In this document: in pieces, positions 6,445 to 12,661 of the stretch | How positions within the stretch are numbered: position 1 is the stretch's first letter | Layout: the number at the start of each line of letters is the position of its first letter | Notes under the pieces: model-generated | Databases searched by the model: none | Told to the model about the DNA's origin: nothing | Seen by the model: the letters and a program-made list of their open reading frames with translations, nothing else | DNA from: Bacteroidia bacterium | GTDB taxonomy: Bacteria > Bacteroidota > Bacteroidia > Bacteroidales > UBA12481 | Reading direction: 5' to 3' | DNA: 12,661 nt | Assembly: GCA_026391235.1 (NCBI GenBank) | Contig: JAPLDV010000932.1 | Location: 1-12,661 of the forward strand | Made by a program: the position numbers and the translations under genes

Positions 6445-8070
6445 ATGTTTAATGGTTGGATACTGGTATACCTGTTTGGTATCCTGTTGGTCGGAGTGTT
6501 GTCGGTAAAATATAAGAAAATGACCAGTGACGGTTATTTTCTGGCCAGCCGCGGGCTGAAATGGCCGGTCATCGGAGCAGCGCTCTTCGCCTCTAATATT
6601 TCCACCATCCATCTGGTCGGATTGGCTGCATCCGGGTATAATGAGGGTCTGGTTTGGGGTAACTTTGAGTGGTTAGCGGCGGTGACCCTGATATTGCTGG
6701 GGTTGGTATTTGCCCCGTTCTATTTTAAAAGCCGCATCTCCACTCTCCCTGAGTTCCTGGAGAAACGATATGGACCGGGTTCACGCACCGTTCTGGCGTT
6801 TATCGGGATTATCGGGGCCCTTTTCGTTCATATCGGAATGAGCCTGTACGCCGGTGCGGTGGTGTTTGAAACATTCTTCGGGATCGATGTGGTCACCTCG
6901 ATTATCATCATATCATTTGTTACAACCGTATATACTGTTTTAGGCGGATTAAAGGCTGTTGTCGTTACCGAGACTATCCAGACTGTCATCCTGATCGGCG
7001 GTGCGGTATTATTGACCGTTATTGCCATTTTTGCCTTGCCCGACAAAGGGGTGCACACTTTGGCTGAATTAAAGGCAGCTCTGAAACCCGGCCAATTAAG
7101 CATTCTTCATACGAAAGAAAGCTTAAGTGCACTGGGTGAAGGCGGCTTTGAATCCGGACTAACCTGGTACGCCTGCCTGCTCGGTTACCCGGTTCTTGGT
7201 TTATGGTACTGGTGTTCAGATCAGACCATAGTTCAGCGGGTACTCGGTGCAAAGACCCAGCAAGATGCCCAACTGGGACCATTATTTGCCGGATTCCTTA
7301 AAATCCTGCCCGTTTTTATCCTTGTACTTCCCGGCGTTATCGCCTATGTGTTGTTCAGGGATATTATCGGGACCGATGCCAATCAGGCTTTCCCCGTGAT
7401 GATTAATCAGCTTCTTCCGGTAGGCCTAAAGGGCGTAATGGCAGCTACCATGCTTGCTGCATTGATGAGTACCATTGCTGCGGCATTGAACAGTTCAGCT
7501 ACCTTGGTGGCCGTTGATATTGTTAAAAGACTGAATCCTGCAACTTCAGATAAAAAGCAGATTCAGGCCGGTCGTGTTGCCGCAGTCGTGGTTATGCTCC
7601 TGGCAATGGCCTGGTCAACGCAGGGTGACAAGTTTTCCAGCATCTTTGAAGCCATAAATAAAATTGCCGCGGCGATAGCACCGCCGGTTGCGGTGGTCCT
7701 TCTGTTTGGAGTATTCTCAAAACGAGGGACCAGGCAGGCGGCGATTTTCACCCTTATCACCGGATTAATACTCGGGATTACCTTCTTCTGCATAGATTTT
7801 GAGCCCATCAGCGGCTATATGTATTTCACGAAAGGATTGCACCTGCCATTCATGATGCAGGCCTGGTGGCTTTTCGTCATCTGCACTATGATCTATTTTA
7901 TAGTTAGTTATCTGACTCCAAAACCAGATCCCGCTGTCATCGAAAAGTACACCTGGGAAAGCCCGCTTGACGTGATTATCAGGGAGAAATTTTCCGGAAT
8001 CAAAGATCCGAGAGTATGGGCCGGTATATTAATTCTGACCCTGGTACTTTTGTATACCTCATTCTCTTAA
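6445..8070 (+). CDS. Sodium:solute symporter (SSS family, vSGLT-like sugar transporter)
   Basis: This inner-membrane protein of 541 residues uses the sodium gradient to import a small solute, most likely a hexose. I place the start at ATG 6445, 14 bases after the SusD stop; the earlier ATG at 6385 lies inside susD. Hydrophobic helices fill the whole length, from WILVYLFGILLVGVLSV to a last helix at about 522-540. Family blocks are ALFASNISTIHLVGLAASGY (47-64), FEWLAAVTL (74-82), LWYWCSDQTIVQRVLGAK (253-270), FLKILPVFILVLPGVIAYVL (284-303) and LNSSATLVAVDI (348-359). Aligned by memory to vSGLT, N51, E75, Y255 and K286 fall on sugar-site or gate positions, while N260 and Q428 of vSGLT appear as Gly and Asn. 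This suits galactose or a related sugar but does not prove it. Confidence 0.93.
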   Translation: MFNGWILVYLFGILLVGVLSVKYKKMTSDGYFLASRGLKWPVIGAALFASNISTIHLVGLAASGYNEGLVWGNFEWLAAVTLILLGLVFAPFYFKSRISTLPEFLEKRYGPGSRTVLAFIGIIGALFVHIGMSLYAGAVVFETFFGIDVVTSIIIISFVTTVYTVLGGLKAVVVTETIQTVILIGGAVLLTVIAIFALPDKGVHTLAELKAALKPGQLSILHTKESLSALGEGGFESGLTWYACLLGYPVLGLWYWCSDQTIVQRVLGAKTQQDAQLGPLFAGFLKILPVFILVLPGVIAYVLFRDIIGTDANQAFPVMINQLLPVGLKGVMAATMLAALMSTIAAALNSSATLVAVDIVKRLNPATSDKKQIQAGRVAAVVVMLLAMAWSTQGDKFSSIFEAINKIAAAIAPPVAVVLLFGVFSKRGTRQAAIFTLITGLILGITFFCIDFEPISGYMYFTKGLHLPFMMQAWWLFVICTMIYFIVSYLTPKPDPAVIEKYTWESPLDVIIREKFSGIKDPRVWAGILILTLVLLYTSFS

Positions 8071-8080
8071 ATAATAAATT

Positions 8081-8773
8081 ATGAGACAAGCAGTTATGAC
8101 ATCCCCCGGGGTAATTGAACACCTCGATGTTCCGGAACCCGGGCCATTGAAAGAAAATGAAGTCTTGTTGAGGATAAAAAAAATCGGTGTCTGCGGATCG
8201 GATATACATGTTTTTCATGGAAAACATCCGGCTACCCCGTATCCGGTTGTGCAGGGACACGAATATTCCGCAATAGTTGAGGCAATTGGAAGCAAGGTAA
8301 CTAAAGTTAGGCCGGGCATGAAAGCAACTGCCAGGCCGCAATTGGTTTGCGGTAAATGCGGCCCCTGCAGGCGCGGGCAATACAATGCATGCCAGGAGCT
8401 TAAAGTCCAGGGTTTTCAGGCTCCCGGGGTAGCTCAGGATTTATTTGTTGTTACCGACGACCGGATAGTGCCATTCCCTGATTCCATGACGTTTGAACAG
8501 GGTGCCATGATTGAACCGGCTGCTGTCGGGGCGCATTCAACCAATCGTGTTACCAGCCTTGAAGGAAAGAATGTTGTGGTTTCTGGCGCCGGAACCATTG
8601 GTAACCTCGTGGCCCAGTTTGCAAAAGCCAGGGGAGCGAAAAATGTATTGATAACCGATGTAAGTGATTATCGCCTGAATATTGCCCGGCAGTGTGGTAT
8701 CCCGGCAACTGCCAACATAAAGGATACTTCTTTCGCCGAAAGTGTTCAAGGGTCTATTCGCAGAATCCGGTAG
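8081..8773 (+). pseudogene. Zinc-dependent medium-chain alcohol/polyol dehydrogenase, N-terminal part (gene disrupted)
   Basis: This is the front two thirds of a sorbitol/threonine-dehydrogenase-like MDR enzyme, which oxidises an alcohol group with NAD+. The catalytic domain is complete: C38 (GVCGSD), H60-E61 (QGHEY) and E145 (MIEP) fit the catalytic zinc, and C90, C93, C96 and C104 the structural zinc. The cofactor fold has SGAGTIGN (168-175), with D193 (ITDVS) suggesting NAD rather than NADP. After SFAESVQ (about residue 223) the family sequence ends and seven unrelated codons lead to a stop at 8773. The rest of the gene resumes in another frame (next entry). About 40 residues normally found here, including the KGG...VGVF segment, are missing. 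The gene follows the symporter by 10 bases, so it is in the operon. Confidence 0.85.
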
Positions 8774-8991
8774 TTAATATGTTTTACCTGGGTGAACATG
8801 AACTGAATGTATTCGGGTCGATGATGTACCGGCAGGAGGATTATGAGGCTGCGGTTGAAATGATTGCCTCCGGAAAGATCGTAACGGCACCGTTGCTTAC
8901 GCGGAGCTTTCCATTAGCTGAATATCTCGATGCCTATCATTTTATTGAACATCAGGGCGATAAAACGATGAAAGTAATGGTCGAACTGTAA
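8752..8991 (+). pseudogene. Zinc-dependent medium-chain dehydrogenase, C-terminal part (same disrupted gene)
   Basis: Reading in frame 1 from 8752 gives VYSQNPVVNMFYLGEHELNV, then GSMMYRQEDYEAAVEMI and the end DAYHFIEHQGDKTMKVMVEL. These match the C-terminal 80 residues of the same MDR family (compare 'DHELDL...MMYRNEDY' and 'TTMKVI'). An internal ATG at 8779 exists, but a protein starting there would be only a fragment without zinc or cofactor sites. The two halves overlap in DNA by about 20 bases because the deletion joined them out of frame. Confidence 0.82.
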
Positions 8992-9005
8992 GCTTACACA
9001 CAGCG

Positions 9006-9161
9006 ATGAAACCAATAGTAGCCCTAGCCGGTCAGCTCGGCTTGAATGATGAACTGCCGGTTGCGGCAGGGTATACAGGATTAACCGGTGATGCATTTAT
9101 TGCAATTTTTACTGCGGGTATCCTGAATCGTCAACAATTAATTTTTAACCCATATCACTAA
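9006..9161 (+). CDS. 51-residue ORF of unknown function, possibly a gene remnant
   Basis: A short ORF sits 14 bases after the disrupted dehydrogenase and 4 bases before the iron dehydrogenase, exactly where an operon gene would sit. It reads MKPIVALAGQLGLNDELPVA, then AGYTGLTGDAFIAIFTAGIL, and ends NPYH. I do not recognise it with confidence. The segment TGLTGDAFIA faintly recalls the PfkB sugar-kinase signature (TGAGDAFIAG), whose aspartate is catalytic, but the glycine pattern differs. Given the internal deletions in neighbouring genes, it could be a kinase-like gene collapsed to its two ends, or a small orphan protein. There is no transmembrane segment or signal peptide. Confidence 0.4.
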   Translation: MKPIVALAGQLGLNDELPVAAGYTGLTGDAFIAIFTAGILNRQQLIFNPYH

Positions 9162-9165
9162 TCAC

Positions 9166-10332
9166 ATGAAGAATTTTAATTACCACCAGTCAACAAAAAT
9201 CCTTTTCGGCAGAGGCCGGATCCATGAGTTGGCAGAGGTTGTCTTGCAATATGGTAAAAAAGCACTGCTCGTGACTACTCCTGCAGCAAATCCGGCATTG
9301 GCAGAACAATATACCCGGGTGAAAGAAGACCTTGCTGATCAAGGCATAGTGGTTATCCATTTCGATGGTGTCATACCCAATCCTACCGTTGCAACCATTT
9401 CTGCCGGGGCGCTTATGGCCAGAAAATTTGGAGCTGAAGTTATTGTCGGACTCGGCGGAGGCTCAAGCATGGATGCCGCCAAAGCGATCTCTGTTGAAGC
9501 TACCCATCCGGGGACCAGCTGGGACTATCTGTTTTACAAAACCCCGCAGCCTGACCCTAAAAAGCTTTTACCGGTAATTGCCGTTTCAACAACTTCCGGA
9601 ACCGGTTCGCAGGTTACCCAGGTGGCTGTGGTCACCAATCCTGAAGTCCGCGACAAATCTGCTCTTTACAATAATATCCTGTACCCGCAGGTTTGTATTA
9701 TCGACCCTGACCTGATGCTGACGGTGCCGAAGTTTGTGACCGCAACAACGGGGTTTGATGTGCTCTGCCATGCCTTCGAAAGCACCATTAACCCTGGAAC
9801 AGGAGCCTACGTTGACCTGCTGGCCTGGGAGGCGATTTCCATTGTGGCCGGAAACCTTCCTCTGGCTCTGTCGGATCTGAATGATATTGATGCCCGGGAA
9901 AAAATGGCATGGGCAGATACACTTGCCGGTTTATGTATCGCCAATGCCGGAGTCACACTCCCTCATGGCATGGGTATGGCTATTGGCGGAATGTATCCAC
10001 ATGTGGCCCATGGCGAAGCATTGGCTATTGTTTATCCTGCATTTGCTGAATTTACCTGGGAAGCCGCAATTCCGCAATTTGCTAAACTGTCTAAGATTTT
10101 GAATCCTCATTTGATCGGATATTCTGATCACGATGCTGCACGGAAGAGTCCGCTGGAGATTGTTAAGTTTCTTCACTTGATCGGGTTGAATAAAAAATTG
10201 AGTGATATCAACATGCCGGAAAATGAAATCGGAGCTCTGGCAAAACAATGCATGGTATTGCCCGATTATAAAGGAAATCCGCGTGTGGCAACAGCTGATG
10301 AAATGATTGAATTAGTCAGGAATTCTTTCTGA
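9166..10332 (+). CDS. Iron-containing alcohol dehydrogenase (group III ADH)
   Basis: This is a cytosolic NAD(P)-dependent dehydrogenase of 388 residues, full length for the family that includes lactaldehyde reductase, 1,3-propanediol dehydrogenase and butanol dehydrogenases. The cofactor loop is GLGGGSSMDAAK at 95-106, and TTSGTGS lies at 142-148. The divalent-metal ligands are all present: D198 and H202 in GFDVLCHAFES, H267 in TLPHGMGMAIGG, and H282 in VAHGEA. The start ATG at 9166 follows the 51-codon ORF by 4 bases; the leader is AT-rich with no Shine-Dalgarno sequence. Codon use and context look like those of its neighbours. In this operon it probably acts on an aldehyde or alcohol derived from the imported glycoside, but the substrate is not readable from sequence. 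Confidence 0.95.
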   Translation: MKNFNYHQSTKILFGRGRIHELAEVVLQYGKKALLVTTPAANPALAEQYTRVKEDLADQGIVVIHFDGVIPNPTVATISAGALMARKFGAEVIVGLGGGSSMDAAKAISVEATHPGTSWDYLFYKTPQPDPKKLLPVIAVSTTSGTGSQVTQVAVVTNPEVRDKSALYNNILYPQVCIIDPDLMLTVPKFVTATTGFDVLCHAFESTINPGTGAYVDLLAWEAISIVAGNLPLALSDLNDIDAREKMAWADTLAGLCIANAGVTLPHGMGMAIGGMYPHVAHGEALAIVYPAFAEFTWEAAIPQFAKLSKILNPHLIGYSDHDAARKSPLEIVKFLHLIGLNKKLSDINMPENEIGALAKQCMVLPDYKGNPRVATADEMIELVRNSF

Positions 10333-10352
10333 TATTTGTTAATATTCATGTT

Positions 10353-12014
10353 ATGAAGCGATTATGCAGGGAGATTTCCGGATTATTCATCCTTCTGTTG
10401 TATTCTTTCCCTGCTCTCCTTATGGCGCAGGAAAATAGTCTCGCGCTCACCCCTCCAATGGGTTGGAATAGCTGGAATGCCTTTGAAGCCAAAATAGATG
10501 AAGCAAAGATCAGGGCCATTGCTGATGTGATGGTGTCCTCCGGAATGCGGGATGCCGGATTCACTTACCTGGTTCTTGATGATGGCTGGATGGCAAAAGA
10601 TCGCGACAGCATCGGTAACCTGATGGCCGATCCGGAAAAATTCCCATCCGGAATGAAGGCGATCGGTGATTATATCCACAGCAAAGGGCTGAAATTCGGT
10701 ATTTACGAATGTCGCGGATATCTCACTTGCCAGCGGCTGCCCGGAAGTTTTCACCATGAGCAGGCCGATATGAATTCATTTGCCTCGTGGGGAGTCGACT
10801 ACATCAAGCTTGATGCCTGCTATGCCGAAAAGAACGGGCGGCTGACAACGGAGGATTTGAAAATCTATCACGATTGTATTGCAAAAACCGGAAGGCCAAT
10901 GATCCTGAGCATTTCGGATTTTGGCAACGGGGCCTGGGCCTGGGGCGGTAAGGAATTCGGGCAGCTCTGGCGCACTTCCGGGGATATTTATCCCTGGATG
11001 GAGTCTGTTTACTTTTGTGCCAATACCTCCGGCGGAAGTGAATCCACCCATCCCGGATTCAACGGATTGTGGCAGTTTGCCGGACCGGGCCATTGGAATG
11101 ATCCGGATATGCTGCAAGTCGGCAACCTGGCCAATGACACTGAAAACAGGGCACACTTCAGCCTCTGGTGCATGCTGTCCGCACCGCTCATGGCAGGCTG
11201 CGATCTACATACTATGTCCGATACCGTCAGGCGAATCTTTACTGCCAGGGAGGTGATTGCCGTGAATCAGGATCCGAGAGGACAGCAAGGGTATAAGGTT
11301 TTTGAAAAAGGTGGCATCGAAATTTATAATAAACCGCTTTCTGACGGCACAACCGCAGTGTTGCTGCTCAATAAGGATTCAGTAGCGGCAGATATTACAG
11401 TTACCTGGGAGCAGGTCGGGTTGAAAGGAACTCAGCCGGTCAGGGATTTATGGGAAAAGAAGGATCTGGGCAAATTCAGCGGCAAGTTTACTGCCAAAGG
11501 TCTGGTTCGGAATGGGCTGATGCTGATCAGGGCAGGCAGCCCGGGTGGAAAACCACTGGCGGGTCCAATTCCGGCACCTTTGGAAAAATATTCCGTCACC
11601 AGGAGCGGTGTCACTCTGCTGGGCGATATCTGGTATATCATGAAAAGCGGCGACGCGCCCCGTATGGACCGAAATCATCAGGGCGATGCTATCAAAATAA
11701 ACGGAATAGTGTATGACAAGGGACTCGGTTGCAAAACTGAATCAAGGATCATGTATAAACTAAATGGCAAGGGAGACCGTTTTCAGGCTTCCGTTGGGAT
11801 CGATGATGCTTATGCCGGTAATGAACCTGGGCGTTTCCGGGTATTAAACGAGGATGCCTTCGGCGACCGGGCAATTTTCGACTCCGGTAAAATATTGAAG
11901 GGTACTGCTGCTGTCGATATTGATATCGATGTCAAAGGGCTCGAATATATTCTGCTCGAATTCCTTGGAAAGGAGGTCATCGGGGATTGGATCAATCCAA
12001 GGATCATTCAGTAG
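10353..12014 (+). CDS. GH27 alpha-galactosidase with C-terminal NPCBM-like domain, exported
   Basis: This exported retaining glycosidase removes terminal alpha-galactose. It has 553 residues. The signal peptide is 1-25 (LFILLLYSFPALLMA, then Q). The GH27 barrel (about 31-305) starts with LTPPMGWNSWNAF. It carries LDDGW (75-79), the nucleophile D154 in YIKLDACY, and the acid/base D211 in LWRTSGDI; WNDPDM (248-253) is also conserved. C126 and C156 probably form the family disulfide. A beta-sandwich domain follows (about 310-395), then a carbohydrate-binding NPCBM-like domain (about 410-553) with INGIVYDKGLGCKTESRIMY and FQASVGIDD. It starts 20 bases after the iron dehydrogenase and ends the operon. 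Its stop codon lies inside a 28-bp palindrome. GH27 also includes N-acetylgalactosaminidases and arabinopyranosidases, so the exact sugar is inferred. Confidence 0.95.
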   Translation: MKRLCREISGLFILLLYSFPALLMAQENSLALTPPMGWNSWNAFEAKIDEAKIRAIADVMVSSGMRDAGFTYLVLDDGWMAKDRDSIGNLMADPEKFPSGMKAIGDYIHSKGLKFGIYECRGYLTCQRLPGSFHHEQADMNSFASWGVDYIKLDACYAEKNGRLTTEDLKIYHDCIAKTGRPMILSISDFGNGAWAWGGKEFGQLWRTSGDIYPWMESVYFCANTSGGSESTHPGFNGLWQFAGPGHWNDPDMLQVGNLANDTENRAHFSLWCMLSAPLMAGCDLHTMSDTVRRIFTAREVIAVNQDPRGQQGYKVFEKGGIEIYNKPLSDGTTAVLLLNKDSVAADITVTWEQVGLKGTQPVRDLWEKKDLGKFSGKFTAKGLVRNGLMLIRAGSPGGKPLAGPIPAPLEKYSVTRSGVTLLGDIWYIMKSGDAPRMDRNHQGDAIKINGIVYDKGLGCKTESRIMYKLNGKGDRFQASVGIDDAYAGNEPGRFRVLNEDAFGDRAIFDSGKILKGTAAVDIDIDVKGLEYILLEFLGKEVIGDWINPRIIQ

Positions 12015-12038
12015 AGACAGATAATTATCTGTCTCTAC
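12011..12038. repeat. Perfect 28-bp palindrome containing the GH27 stop codon
   Basis: The half-site GTAGAGACAGATAA at 12011-12024 is followed at once by its exact reverse complement at 12025-12038, with no spacer and no mismatch. The TAG at 12012-12014 is the alpha-galactosidase stop. No T-run follows on either strand, so it is not a classic intrinsic terminator. Such GTAGAGAC...GTCTCTAC palindromes recall interspersed repeats of other bacterial genomes; only this copy is visible here. Confidence 0.85.
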
Positions 12039-12057
12039 AAGGGGTCAGGGGCACCCC

Positions 12058-12089
12058 CCGCCAGGCAGAAACCTGGGCGGTCCGGACCG
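12058..12089. repeat. GC-rich hairpin plus adjoining 12-bp palindrome
   Basis: CCGCCAGG (12058-12065) pairs with CCTGGGCGG (12072-12080), leaving G12075 bulged and a 6-base loop CAGAAA. The palindrome CGGTCCGGACCG follows at 12078-12089 and shares three bases with the stem. Together with the 28-bp palindrome 20 bases upstream, it forms a composite palindromic patch between convergent genes. No T-tract follows directly. Confidence 0.6.
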
Positions 12090-12236
12090 ACAAGTATTCC
12101 ACAGGTCAAAAATGCCAGGGATGCTTTTTTTAACCAACAGATTTTTGTTGATCGCGGATTATGGGACAGTTATCTGTTTGATGGCGACCGCAATACGGCT
12201 TTCTATCCTGGCCGTCGGTGGGGCAGGAGCAGATAG
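12090..12236 (+). pseudogene. Protein scrap resembling an F5/8 type C (discoidin-like) domain
   Basis: The frame, which is open from the GH27 stop onwards, reads protein-like from 12090: QVKNARDAFFNQQIFVDRGL, then WDSYLFDGDRNTAFYPGRRW, ending at TAG 12234-12236. The LFDGDRNTAFYP pattern recalls the 'DGdpnTaf' core of F5/8C sugar-binding domains attached to many secreted glycosidases. There is no start codon and no complete domain. It may be what remains of a further glycosidase gene of the locus. The match is short and from memory. Confidence 0.35.
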
Positions 12237-12268
12237 GTGTAAGGAAGGAAACCTTTAACTCCCTAAAA

Positions 12269-12661
12269 TCAGGCAAACTCATGTTGCTGATGTTTATATA
12301 GAATCTGATCTTTATATTCTGATGGGGTTAGACCGGTATGCTGCCTGAAATGCCGGTGGAAATTCGAGCTGTTATTGTATCCGCAGGAGAAAAAGGTTTC
12401 CGTGACATTGAAATTACCGTTGGATAACATCTTGCAGGCCTGGTTAATCCTTACTTCAATCAGAAATTGAGAGAAGGTTTTGTTAGTCCGCAATTTGAAA
12501 AACCGGCAAAAGGCTGTTGGGGTCAGATTGATTAGTCCGGCAACTTCATAAAGGGTTATTCGTTTTTCAAAATTCTTTGTGATATAGTCAAAGATTCTTT
12601 TGAGTTTAAGATTGTCTTCCTTGCCACTCACATGCGGTATGCTTGATGAAATATATTCAAA
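12269..12661 (-). CDS. AraC family transcriptional regulator, C-terminal DNA-binding domain (5' end outside window)
   Basis: This is a DNA-binding regulator read from the right edge leftwards. The GTG at 12631 is not the true start: the ten codons before it (FEYISSSIPH) keep the frame open to the window end, and AraC proteins normally have an N-terminal sugar-sensing (cupin) domain of about 150-180 residues. The two helix-turn-helix motifs are complete. The first is ITLYEVAGLINLTPTAFCRF, with the linker FFKLRTNKTFSQFLIEVRIN. The second is NVTETFFSCGYNNSSNFHRH, followed by FRQHTGLTPSEYK, the family signature. The gene is convergent with the operon, 254 bases from the alpha-galactosidase stop. 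It could regulate the locus in trans, but no binding site is recognisable. Confidence 0.9.
   Translation of the reverse strand, partial: FEYISSSIPHVSGKEDNLKLKRIFDYITKNFEKRITLYEVAGLINLTPTAFCRFFKLRTNKTFSQFLIEVRINQACKMLSNGNFNVTETFFSCGYNNSSNFHRHFRQHTGLTPSEYKDQILYKHQQHEFA

Noticed and set aside
12011..12038. 28-bp palindrome as a bidirectional intrinsic terminator
   Set aside because: There is no loop and no T-tract on either strand, so only position (between convergent genes) supports it.
12108..12131. T-run of seven after a possible AAAAATGC/GC stem as a terminator
   Set aside because: The stem needs a bulge and is mostly A-T pairs, and the stretch reads as protein-like sequence. It is too weak to call.
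1..12661. CRISPR array, tRNA, rRNA, insertion sequence or integrase
   Set aside because: No regularly spaced repeats, no tRNA-like cloverleaf that I could recognise, and no transposase or recombinase motifs in the open frames.

Overview
The window looks like Bacteroidota (Bacteroidetes) DNA, of the order-level kind that carries polysaccharide-utilisation loci. It has a SusC/SusD outer-membrane pair, a TTTG/TAnnTTTG-type promoter, gene starts without clear Shine-Dalgarno sequences, and an AraC regulator of the type common in that phylum. The species cannot be told from the sequence alone.

Layout. (1) 2-1120, + strand: the end of an M24 (Xaa-Pro aminopeptidase-like) metallopeptidase whose start lies outside the window. 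(2) 1121-1797: a 677-base stretch with no intact gene. It holds scraps of degraded hydrolases, most clearly the C-terminal end of a CocE/NonD (S15-like) hydrolase joined out of frame to an earlier piece of the same domain, and then the probable promoter region of the next operon. (3) 1798-12014, + strand: a tightly packed operon with gaps of about 4-20 bases. In order it encodes a SusC-like TonB-dependent transporter (broken by a one-base frameshift near 3083), a SusD-like lipoprotein, a vSGLT-like sodium:sugar symporter, a zinc-type medium-chain dehydrogenase (broken by an internal deletion), a 51-codon ORF of unknown origin, an iron-containing alcohol dehydrogenase, and a secreted GH27 alpha-galactosidase with a C-terminal NPCBM-like domain. 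(4) 12011-12236: a cluster of palindromes, including a perfect 28-bp palindrome that contains the alpha-galactosidase stop codon, followed by a scrap resembling an F5/8 (discoidin-like) domain. (5) 12269-12661, - strand: the DNA-binding end of an AraC-family regulator, cut by the window edge and convergent with the operon.

How it fits together (inference). SusC/SusD would bind and import an alpha-galactoside across the outer membrane. The exported GH27 enzyme would release galactose, and the SGLT-like symporter would carry the sugar across the inner membrane. The two dehydrogenases would oxidise or reduce the non-galactose part or a later intermediate. A polyol aglycone is an attractive possibility but is not shown by the sequence.

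The most notable feature is how many genes are damaged beside intact neighbours: SusC, the zinc dehydrogenase, the CocE-type hydrolase, and possibly the 51-codon ORF and the discoidin-like scrap. Either the locus is decaying or the assembly has errors. I found no CRISPR array, tRNA, rRNA, integrase or transposase, and nothing that clearly amounts to an undescribed system.
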